A DNA stretch of 53,672 bases from an uncultured Lentisphaerota bacterium. GTDB taxonomy: Bacteria > Verrucomicrobiota > Kiritimatiellia > CAIQIC01. Position 1 is the stretch's first letter, and each line of letters begins with the position of its first letter. Both the position numbers and the translations under genes were made by a program. The notes under the pieces were generated by a model. It saw only the letters and a list, made by a program, of their open reading frames with translations. It was not told the origin of the DNA and did no database searches. Positions 43,500 to 51,084 of this stretch are shown here, piece after piece. The stretch covers positions 1 through 53,672 of the forward strand of contig CAITZM010000125.1 of assembly GCA_903896925.1 (NCBI GenBank), given 5' to 3'.

Positions 43500-44467
43500 G
43501 CCTGCCTCGCTGTTCTTGACCCTGTCCCCTGCCACTGCTGCCAAGCGGGCTCGCTGGCGTCCAAGTCGAGATAGCGGAGCCGGAACGCCTGAAGCCAGCT
43601 AGTTTCTTCCCGCGTCGCAGCCAAGGGCAGCCATGCGTTGATCAGAGTCTCTAGCGACCAAGGCAGCAAGGTTTCCTTCCCCGCAGGCAGCAAATGCCCG
43701 CCATAGTCGGTGACAGCCTTAGGGCAACTGACATCCTGTGGATGAGAAACCACCGCGCAGAAGCATTCGGCATACTTGAGCGCCTTCTGGTATCGCAGGG
43801 CAAAGGCCAAGAGGTGGTTTCGCCATAGCTGATTGTAGAGCTTGTTGGGGAAATGATCCTCTGCCCCATCGCGCCACCACCACGCCGGCTCGACCTTCCA
43901 GCGGCGGTAACGTTCAGTGAAATCGCGGTGCGTTGGGGAGAAGGGTTCGGTGAGTTTCGTCTCGATAGCGACAAAACCCAGAGCACCATCCGAACGTCGT
44001 TCGTATTCCACCCAGGCATCGAACGAGGTCCCGTCGTTCAGGAAGTCCTCCTTGGGCGTCGGGGCATACTCCAGTTTTACATCCGTGACCCGCGCCACAT
44101 GTTCAAATCCGGGCAACGCCCTGATCAGCCGCGTGGCCAGATTCCGGTCCAGGTCCAAGGGCGCAAACAGGTTGAAGCACATCGGCTGACTGCTCAACAG
44201 GTTGTTCCGCAGGCGCTCCTCTTCGATATGCGTGGGATCCTTGGCGAGACGCCCGTCGGCGTAAGCGTGCACCGCGCCCGTGACAAAATTCCAGCCGGCC
44301 TTCCCATCCTTCTCACAAAGCATATTACCGTACAGCTCTCCACGCGCGCTAGGGTTTGGCCCCGGCGGCAAACCCAGCACATGCCGGCGATACCACGACT
44401 GATGAAAGCGCATGCGCCCTGTGAAGGTGTCATCGGTCGGAGCGATATGCTTGCAGTCGGTTTCCAT
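43496..44467 (-). CDS. PGN_0703-type putative restriction endonuclease
   Basis: A 323-residue protein. The motif SFDAWVEY...GFVAIETKLTEPFS places D150, E169 and K171 in the D-ExK layout of a PD-(D/E)XK nuclease. The N-terminal HQSWYRRHVLGLPPG, GELYGNML, NFVTGAVHAYADGR and RLRNNLLSSQPMCFNLFAPL segments match what I recall of the PGN_0703-family putative restriction endonucleases. It carries no visible methyltransferase partner, so it may act with the type I system or independently. It is 15 bases downstream of the cyclase-like gene in the same operon. Confidence 0.72.
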   Translation of the reverse strand: METDCKHIAPTDDTFTGRMRFHQSWYRRHVLGLPPGPNPSARGELYGNMLCEKDGKAGWNFVTGAVHAYADGRLAKDPTHIEEERLRNNLLSSQPMCFNLFAPLDLDRNLATRLIRALPGFEHVARVTDVKLEYAPTPKEDFLNDGTSFDAWVEYERRSDGALGFVAIETKLTEPFSPTHRDFTERYRRWKVEPAWWWRDGAEDHFPNKLYNQLWRNHLLAFALRYQKALKYAECFCAVVSHPQDVSCPKAVTDYGGHLLPAGKETLLPWSLETLINAWLPLAATREETSWLQAFRLRYLDLDASEPAWQQWQGTGSRTARQA

Positions 44468-44482
44468 CGCGTCCCTTCATGC

Positions 44483-45235
44483 CTATTCTGGTGCTTCCGG
44501 CGAGCTGCGAGGAGGCAACCCAACTGCCCCTGCTAGGGCTGATTGACTTGGCGGCGCCATCGCATCGATAAATGCCAAAGTATTTGTAAACTTCCCGGCA
44601 ATCTCTGGCACGATTGGTCCTAGACGACGGAACTTCGCTTTGATGTCCTCCATCTTGCACGGTCTGTCGATCCATGCCTTCGTCCAATTGACACAATGTG
44701 GCTTCCAATTAAGCCGCGTTTTGTTCGGTGGAGTAAATTGGGTCCAAACACTGCTTATCGCCTTTGGTTTGAAGACATATTCGGCAGATGGCGTTAGATG
44801 GACTCCAATCCAGTCTGCTTGTTCGTGCCAAGCCGCCGCTTCATCAATCGCCTTGCCAACAAATATATTCTCGAAAATATCAAACTCGCCATACGCAGTC
44901 GCCCCACGTACTGGAATCTCGCTATCAATAGATTCGGGAATGAGCCATTGGCAAAGCTCGCCGTGGATTTCAATGGCTGTCGATATTTCTTGTTCCGAGC
45001 AGAAGGCGAACACGGCAATGGTGTCGGAAATACTTTTCACTTTCACATCCCAAGAAATGCGACCGCGTTTCTTTTCCGCTTGCTCGATGACTCCTTCGAT
45101 CAATCTGGTCAGGCTTTGTATCGCATCTTTATTTCGATCATAAACACCCTTCCAACCCAACACATCCAGAAAAGTCACGACACCGCTACGTGTCCGGTCA
45201 CTACGCGTCCGCTCACTACTTGGCTGGAAGCCCAT
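44483..45235 (-). CDS. Class III nucleotide cyclase-like protein
   Basis: A 250-residue soluble protein. VTFLDVLGWKG (D24) and VKSISDTIAVF (D71) match the two metal-binding aspartates of class III cyclases (the FxDIxGF and xSxGDx motifs, with S for G here). EIPVRGATAYGEF (R110, G111) and IFVGKAIDEAAAWHEQADW (near 124-142) match the later RxGxxxG and GxxVNxAAR motifs. It starts immediately after the stop of the unknown upstream gene (TAA-ATG), so translation is coupled. Class III cyclases in defence operons include the Pycsar enzymes, which make cCMP or cUMP. No membrane or TIR effector is visible next door. The product and role are inferred. Confidence 0.65.
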   Translation of the reverse strand: MGFQPSSERTRSDRTRSGVVTFLDVLGWKGVYDRNKDAIQSLTRLIEGVIEQAEKKRGRISWDVKVKSISDTIAVFAFCSEQEISTAIEIHGELCQWLIPESIDSEIPVRGATAYGEFDIFENIFVGKAIDEAAAWHEQADWIGVHLTPSAEYVFKPKAISSVWTQFTPPNKTRLNWKPHCVNWTKAWIDRPCKMEDIKAKFRRLGPIVPEIAGKFTNTLAFIDAMAPPSQSALAGAVGLPPRSSPEAPE

Positions 45236-45892
45236 TTAGTGACCCTCCCATACGCCGCCCGCTGGCGCATTTCTTTCGGTGTGGCTTACCCATTCGGCGA
45301 GTTGCTGCAAGGCCACTTGGACCTGCACCTGTGTTAGCCCTTGCGAAGCAGCCTGGCTCCATAACCATTCCAACCAGCTATCCAAACCTTCGGGGTATTG
45401 GATGGAGTCATGCCGTAAGTTCTCAAATAAGAACGGCCGCCCGCCCTTGTCGCAAGGGCCCCCGATTGCGATGTGTGTAACATGCCAGCCATCTTCCGTT
45501 CGCCTTACGGCGTAAGCGTCATCATGTCCCCAACGCTTAGAAAAGACACTAAAGGTGAAATCTACTCCTATGGTTTGGTCCACCGGATCATCATTCGCGT
45601 GCTCATTATCGATGAATTGAAGCAGGTCTTCGATGGGATGGAAGTGCATGTAGAACTGGGGGTCATTCGGCTGAAGTTCCCGATTCTTAATCATATAGGC
45701 ATGGTGCTTTGGCTCGTGGCCTCGATTCGTTAGCGCTACATGAAGTTGATGAGCGCGTTCACCCGCTTCCATGATCCACTGACTCACGTCGTCACCGGTG
45801 TGAGATTCGGCAAATGCTCGGTGGGCCTTATCCATGCGCTCTGCAATTTGCACGCGGAGCTGTTCTTCTTCCGGGGTTAATTGAATGCTCAT
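45236..45892 (-). CDS. Unknown protein (218 aa) between hsdS and the cyclase-like gene
   Basis: A 218-residue acidic protein beginning MSIQLTPEEEQLRVQIAERM. The N-terminal third is helical, and the middle has FYMHFHPIEDLLQFIDNEHAND and VDFTFSVFSKRWGHDDAYAV. The C-terminus is rich in glutamine and tryptophan (LEWLWSQAASQGLTQVQVQV). No family is recognised, though the layout (histidine-rich middle, helical ends) recalls uncharacterised integron-cassette proteins. It starts 7 bases after hsdS and its stop abuts the cyclase-like start, so a joint function is likely. The longer frame upstream would overlap hsdS and is not used. Confidence 0.7.
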   Translation of the reverse strand: MSIQLTPEEEQLRVQIAERMDKAHRAFAESHTGDDVSQWIMEAGERAHQLHVALTNRGHEPKHHAYMIKNRELQPNDPQFYMHFHPIEDLLQFIDNEHANDDPVDQTIGVDFTFSVFSKRWGHDDAYAVRRTEDGWHVTHIAIGGPCDKGGRPFLFENLRHDSIQYPEGLDSWLEWLWSQAASQGLTQVQVQVALQQLAEWVSHTERNAPAGGVWEGH

Positions 45893-45899
45893 AGTTGGT

Positions 45900-47303
45900 T
45901 CAGGTCTCCTCGATTTCGGGTTCGACGATTTCCTCCGGGTCGGGTGCGGGTTCGGGCTCAACGGCCGCGGCGGGCAAAGTTGCGGCGGCGGTGCGCACGT
46001 CCAGCTTGCCCGTCACCACGTCCGCCACCAGCCGCGTCCGGTATTCCCGCAGCAACTCGATTTCGCGGTCAAGGCGAGCGATGGCGGTGTTCAACGGCGC
46101 GGACTCGCTCGCGATGTGAGCCACGATCTTTTTCTGCTCGGCAACTGGACACCATAGAAGCGGAAGCGCCGACACCTGACCGAGCCGGAGATGGCCGACA
46201 GTGCTGCCGTTGGAAGCATGTTCGACGTAGGTACGAACAAGCGGGCCGTAGATGCTGTGAAGCAGAAACTCCGCATCGAGCGCGGATGTGTCAGGGCGGA
46301 AATACATCATCCTCTGGCCCATGCAGAGGTTCTTCAGGTCGGGTACAAGGCACGCTTCGCCAACTGGAGCTTCACGGGTGAAAAAAACGTCCCCGGCTCT
46401 CGGTGCGCCGCGCTGCGTCCAAATCTCGTAGTTCCTCCGGTCAGTTGGATATGAACCTGCAAGGTTGAATTTACCGTTCCTGATGTTGGTTGTTCGGATG
46501 ACAGTAAATTCTCCTCCCGCCACCATGTCGGGCGTTCTGTTCTTGCAGTCGATGATTCCGGCGCACATCTGCTTGGCTCGTTTCACTTCCCAATGCTTCG
46601 GGATGTCGCCGAGCCAGGGGATGCCGGAGGGTTTGAGGGTGACGATGGGGTCGAGGCCGCGGGTGACGGCGCGATGGATGATGGCCTGCTTCTGCTCGTT
46701 GAGCAGCGCGATCACCTTCCGCTTCGCCGCAATCGCACGCCCCAGCTGCCCGTTCGCATAGTCCAGAAACCGCACCATCGCCGCTTGTTCTTCGGGCGGG
46801 GGTTGCGGGGTGTAAATCATTTTGAAGTGCTCTGGGCGGAGACTCCACATGTCGGATGTGATGCCATAGGACCACCGCTCGGCTTCTTTCGCAAAGTGCG
46901 GCGTGCGGTAGAGGTGATGGAAATAGTTTGGCAGGTTACGCACCTCGCGTAACCGCATGACAACGTAGGCAGGACTGATGATGCCACGAAGCTCTGACGC
47001 ACCAATCGCCCCCTGCCATGCGCGCATTTTGTTGTAAGCGATGTCCCGCGGCTGGACGAGTTTGTATTTCGATTTATCCTGGTTGGAGCTGTCCTTCTTC
47101 GAGCTGTCAGCAAGCAACGCTCTCTGCCGGACTATGCCCCGCGTGATGGTGACGGATAGCATTTCCTCGTCAGGGTGCTCACGGTCTTTGACCTCCGCGA
47201 AAATCGCGCGGTTGGGCAACACCGGCCAGTGTTGCGGCACGCGGCCCAGCCACGCTTGCTGCGACTCCTTGTATGCCGGGTACGGCTGGAGGTTGGCGAT
47301 CAT
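45900..47303 (-). CDS. hsdS: Type I restriction-modification specificity subunit
   Basis: A 467-residue HsdS with two target recognition domains. Each starts with a typical phrase: QQAWLGRVPQHWPVLPNRAIF near residue 15 and SGIPWLGDIPKHWEVKRAKQM near 240. Each is followed by a conserved helix, QAAMVRFLDYANGQLGRAIAAKR near 185 and KKIVAHIASESAPLNTAIARLDREI near 400. Two TRDs imply a bipartite DNA target. The start is taken at the ATG 47301-47303 (MIANLQPYP), preceded by GGAGA. The longer frame to 47342 would read into dyad element 7. It directs both methylation and cleavage. Confidence 0.93.
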   Translation of the reverse strand: MIANLQPYPAYKESQQAWLGRVPQHWPVLPNRAIFAEVKDREHPDEEMLSVTITRGIVRQRALLADSSKKDSSNQDKSKYKLVQPRDIAYNKMRAWQGAIGASELRGIISPAYVVMRLREVRNLPNYFHHLYRTPHFAKEAERWSYGITSDMWSLRPEHFKMIYTPQPPPEEQAAMVRFLDYANGQLGRAIAAKRKVIALLNEQKQAIIHRAVTRGLDPIVTLKPSGIPWLGDIPKHWEVKRAKQMCAGIIDCKNRTPDMVAGGEFTVIRTTNIRNGKFNLAGSYPTDRRNYEIWTQRGAPRAGDVFFTREAPVGEACLVPDLKNLCMGQRMMYFRPDTSALDAEFLLHSIYGPLVRTYVEHASNGSTVGHLRLGQVSALPLLWCPVAEQKKIVAHIASESAPLNTAIARLDREIELLREYRTRLVADVVTGKLDVRTAAATLPAAAVEPEPAPDPEEIVEPEIEET

Positions 47304-47334
47304 GGGGCGCAGTCTCCAGTCGGGCACCGCATGG

Positions 47335-47385
47335 TTTTCCAAGGATTGGAACGCGCGAGCAGGTGTTTTTCCAGACCTTGGAAAG
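47335..47385 (-). repeat. Paired TTCCAA dyad element (7), inside the defence operon
   Basis: Dyads at 47335-47351 and 47366-47385, separated by 14 bases, with CACC in the minus-strand spacer. It fills most of the 88-base gap between the helicase stop and the hsdS start, the widest gap in the operon. Confidence 0.6.
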
Positions 47386-47391
47386 GATTTG

Positions 47392-50300
47392 TCACCGTAG
47401 GCCCTCGATCACACTGTTAATCGCGGCCACATCGAGGCCGCCATCGTCTTGGTCGCGCGTCATGATGAGCATGCCTTTGGAGCCATCGCCCTCTTCGCGG
47501 GGAAGAACATCGTGGTTGCGATACCAGGCGAGTTTCTTCTCCCAACTGCGGCGGTAGTCCTCGCGATGGAGCAGACCGAGATGTTCCCAATAATAGGTCT
47601 TGCCAGATATCTCATCCTCGATGGTGAAATCCGGATAGCGTGTCTTGCCGCCCAGCTTGAGTGGCTTTTCGTACTCAAAGGCGATCCCCGCGTGGGTCAA
47701 AGCCTCGGCGATGATGATCTCGGATTTGGAACGTACCGCCAGCCCTTTGCTCGTGCGATGAATCAAGCCCTCTTGCAGGAAGACACTACCCTTGGCCTGC
47801 GGGAACTCCAGCATCCGACAGTTCTGCAGCAGATTGGTCATGCGGCGGGCGGTTTCTGACCGGTGGGGTGCGGCGAAATCTTTGAGAAGCGTACGCGGCC
47901 CTTGATGCATCACCACTACTCTATCCTGATGGCGCGTCAGTGCCGTATAAATCAATTCCCGCGACATGATCGGATGGCCTTCCGGCAGAACGAGAATCAC
48001 GAGGCGGAACTGGCTGCCCTGAGACTTGTGGATGGTCAACGCGTAGGCGAGTTCCAAAGACGGATCGCCCTCCTCCCGGAAATCGCTGCCATAGAAGTCG
48101 TAGGTAAAGCCGGTCTGCGAGGAAAATTCCACCTTCAGTATTTTCGGAGAGCCTCGTGTTTTCCACTGGCCGACGGTGACGCCGATTTCGCCGTTGGCAA
48201 GATAGCCCAAGGCACCTTCCTGCGGGTAGACCTTAAATCCATCGCGGCGGTGGTTGCTAAGGTTGATCACCTTGTCGCCATACACAATCCGTTCCGCGCC
48301 CAACGGCTTGGGAATGGAGCGCCACTGACGGGTGGCGAGATCCAAGAAAGCGGCGCGAAAACGTTCGTGGATTTGGCGATTGATGTCGCCCACGCCAAAC
48401 GGCATCCCGCGCAGAGGACTAAGTATCTGCCAAGCATCCACGGCTTGCACCGAGCCCAACTTGCCATTGCGTGTGGCGTTGAAGTAGTCGTATTCGCCGG
48501 AGACCGTCGCGCCCAACGCACGATTGAAACCGCGTATATCGGCTGTATTGGCGAGTTTTAATTCCTGCGCCAACACGTCCAGCAGCTTGCTTTGGAAATC
48601 CTCCGGCTTTTGCCATTCGACAAACCGGATGGTGGGATGCTCATCGGCATCGGCGCAAAACACATCGTCCTCGCCAGCCGAAGGAGGCGTCAGGCTGAAC
48701 CAACGAGCAAAGCGGAGATCGGGACGGTCCGCACCCACTTGACGGCGCTCAATGGTTAGCTCGGCATAGCCGGGACCAACACGCGGGAAGCGTGTTTCGT
48801 AATTCACGGGCCGTAATTTGGCTATGATGTCCACAAACGGCCGGCCGGCGCCAATCGGCGGCAACTGCGAGGGATCCCCCACAAAGATGAAACGCTTTAC
48901 ACCCTGCAAGGCATCGAGCAAAGCACCCAGCATGTCTTCGGTCAGCATGGACGACTCGTCCACGATGACGGAGCCAAAGCCTGTCGCTTTCGGCCGGTCG
49001 CTCAGGTGGTATCGTCCGGCGCGACCGTCATAGCGCCCGTGGTGGTTGAGAAACTGGGCAATGGTCATCGCTTTCGCACCGGCGCCAACCAACTCCTGCA
49101 TCCGCACGCGGGCCTTACCCGTGGGGGCCAGAAGCAGTAAGCCATCGTCACGAATTTCAGGCTGCGCGCAGAGGATACCCAATACCGAGGTCTTGCCTGC
49201 GCCCGCCGGCCCGGCCAAGACACTGAAGCGCGCTTCTGCCAACTCAGCGAGCGCGGCCGCTTTCTCGGAACGCGCCCGTTTCTCCTCATCATCGGTCGCG
49301 GGACCGAATTTCTTTTTCAACATAGCGGTCCAGTCACGGTTGAGGGCATGACGTTTCCCACCTATGCGCCCCAAGATTTGTTTGCGTGCAAGTTCACCGA
49401 TGTCTTTGTAGCGCGTAAGTTGAAGTCCGGTTCCACTATCCAGAGCCACGGGTACAACTTCCGGGGCCATATCCACAGCTCGAGCGGTCAGCACATCACC
49501 GGTTACAGGACAGTCGGGTTGAACAGGATAAGCCAGTACAGCCTCAACAGCCTTGGCTACAGGCAAGAGTGCGTGCCCATTTTGCGCGGCTTCCTCCAAT
49601 GTCGAAATGGTGAAGGCACGAATACGGCGCAAATCAACTGCTGAATCCAAGTTCGATGGTTTTTCCAGAGGATGCTGCAACCGGACAGAATCGTCGGGGA
49701 ACACACCGCGATCAACGGTAAGCAAACCCACGCCCTCATGGTAATGCCGTCCGAGTTCATAGAGGCGATATGGATTCTGGAGAATTTCGCGGTCTGTTCC
49801 GCCCCAGCCCTGTTTGGTCCTCGCGCCCTCGTCATAGAGTGTGGAGGCTTGCTCCATGGTCATTTCAAAACGGCTTATCAGGCGCAGAAATGCCAACCGC
49901 TCTTGGGGTAGATTTTTCCAAACCGGGGCCAATTCATTAAGATCGCGCAGCAATTCTCTTGGGAGCACGCTGGCTGGAGCGCGAAATGCTTTATCCACCA
50001 AGGGCCAGGGATCAGAGTTTTCACCGGCCTTTTGCTGGATGGCATGGGCAACGAAAACACCACGGGAGAGGCCAAAGGCCGTGAGTACTGCGCCCAACCC
50101 TGGGAATGGTCCACGCACTTTCCAAAGGCGCACCAGTTCGTCATGCAACCATTTTCGTTGCCATTCCGTGGTGATGCCAAGTTCTGTCTGCATCCGACTA
50201 AGCGCAGTTTCCATTGCGAGCAGTGTGGCGATAGCTCCGTCATGCGTCACCAGCTCGCTGGCATAAGAGAATTCAGACCAGTGCTCATCGGGCGCTCTGG

Positions 50301-51084
50301 CGGTGTAGCGTTCTATGTCGAGAGAAGTATCCTGCGTGGCACGCTCCAGAACCTCATAGTAGGGCATCAGGAAACCGTCTTTGCCTTTGGGCCGGATAGA
50401 ATGTTGCACGGGACGTTCCCACACCATGCCCCGCATGCCTTCCCCTTCATGTTTATATTCGATCAGTTTGCCAAGTTCCGCGACCCTGCCAACACCAATC
50501 AGAATACGTCCGGTGCCTTCCACGAACGGAACGTGCTTGGCATAGAACAAGCACAAGGATTCATCCTTGCGAAGGTGGGCTGCAAAGCCATCCAGCAACG
50601 CGGTTTGATTTTGCGCCTCATGGACCCAGTTGCTTTTATAGCCCAAGTCCGGCTCCCGCTCTTCATCCAAATCCAAATCGAGCAACTTGCGATAGTGCTC
50701 AATATTTTCACGCATCATCCATAGAAAGGGCACCACACCGGCCGAGTAAGCGGGATACCGCTGCTTGGTGGGTCGGAAATGACCGTACTTTTCTGGATTA
50801 CGTTCTGCCAAAGCATGGCGCTTGATAACTTCCAACTCAAAAGGTGCCATGAAGGCAACGCGCTCATCCACACAACAAGGCCATTGCTCTTTAGGTAGTT
50901 CCTCAAGACTCCGGCCAGCGACCGGAGTTTCCCGGTCATCTTTCTTTTTATTGGCAATGCCCTTCAACTTGGCGCACGCACCATTGAGCGCCGGAGCCCG
51001 GCAGACCACTCCCGTCCAGCCAGCGTCATGCCATGGGACACGAATGGAAAGATGACGAAGTGGAAACGAGATCCCGGAACTCAT
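47392..51084 (-). CDS. RecD-like SF1 helicase with C-terminal PD-(D/E)XK-like nuclease (1230 aa)
   Basis: A 1230-residue protein. The N-terminal region begins with IRVPWHDAGWTGVVCRAPALNG and a conserved cysteine-containing segment. A large helical middle follows. The SF1 motor has RFSVLAGPAGAGKTSVLGI (Walker A, near residue 625), SVIVDESSMLTEDM (motif II, near 705), FIFVGDPSQLPPIGAG (motif III) and YALTIHKSQGSQFRLVILVLP (motif V/VI area, near 1018). The C-terminus (about 1110-1190) has SKSEIIIAEALTHAGI, TRYPDFTIED and YYWEHLGLLHRED, a PD-(D/E)XK-like layout. It overlaps hsdM by 4 bases. Helicase-nuclease fusions inside type I loci are uncommon. It could add a second DNA-degrading activity. 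Confidence 0.82.
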   Translation of the reverse strand: MSSGISFPLRHLSIRVPWHDAGWTGVVCRAPALNGACAKLKGIANKKKDDRETPVAGRSLEELPKEQWPCCVDERVAFMAPFELEVIKRHALAERNPEKYGHFRPTKQRYPAYSAGVVPFLWMMRENIEHYRKLLDLDLDEEREPDLGYKSNWVHEAQNQTALLDGFAAHLRKDESLCLFYAKHVPFVEGTGRILIGVGRVAELGKLIEYKHEGEGMRGMVWERPVQHSIRPKGKDGFLMPYYEVLERATQDTSLDIERYTARAPDEHWSEFSYASELVTHDGAIATLLAMETALSRMQTELGITTEWQRKWLHDELVRLWKVRGPFPGLGAVLTAFGLSRGVFVAHAIQQKAGENSDPWPLVDKAFRAPASVLPRELLRDLNELAPVWKNLPQERLAFLRLISRFEMTMEQASTLYDEGARTKQGWGGTDREILQNPYRLYELGRHYHEGVGLLTVDRGVFPDDSVRLQHPLEKPSNLDSAVDLRRIRAFTISTLEEAAQNGHALLPVAKAVEAVLAYPVQPDCPVTGDVLTARAVDMAPEVVPVALDSGTGLQLTRYKDIGELARKQILGRIGGKRHALNRDWTAMLKKKFGPATDDEEKRARSEKAAALAELAEARFSVLAGPAGAGKTSVLGILCAQPEIRDDGLLLLAPTGKARVRMQELVGAGAKAMTIAQFLNHHGRYDGRAGRYHLSDRPKATGFGSVIVDESSMLTEDMLGALLDALQGVKRFIFVGDPSQLPPIGAGRPFVDIIAKLRPVNYETRFPRVGPGYAELTIERRQVGADRPDLRFARWFSLTPPSAGEDDVFCADADEHPTIRFVEWQKPEDFQSKLLDVLAQELKLANTADIRGFNRALGATVSGEYDYFNATRNGKLGSVQAVDAWQILSPLRGMPFGVGDINRQIHERFRAAFLDLATRQWRSIPKPLGAERIVYGDKVINLSNHRRDGFKVYPQEGALGYLANGEIGVTVGQWKTRGSPKILKVEFSSQTGFTYDFYGSDFREEGDPSLELAYALTIHKSQGSQFRLVILVLPEGHPIMSRELIYTALTRHQDRVVVMHQGPRTLLKDFAAPHRSETARRMTNLLQNCRMLEFPQAKGSVFLQEGLIHRTSKGLAVRSKSEIIIAEALTHAGIAFEYEKPLKLGGKTRYPDFTIEDEISGKTYYWEHLGLLHREDYRRSWEKKLAWYRNHDVLPREEGDGSKGMLIMTRDQDDGGLDVAAINSVIEGLR

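Noticed and set aside
44483..45892. A complete Pycsar system
   Set aside because: The cyclase-like gene has no TIR or membrane effector beside it, so only the cyclase resemblance is claimed.
47304..47342. A longer start for hsdS at 47342
   Set aside because: It would translate part of dyad element 7; the start at 47303 has a good ribosome site and matches the family.
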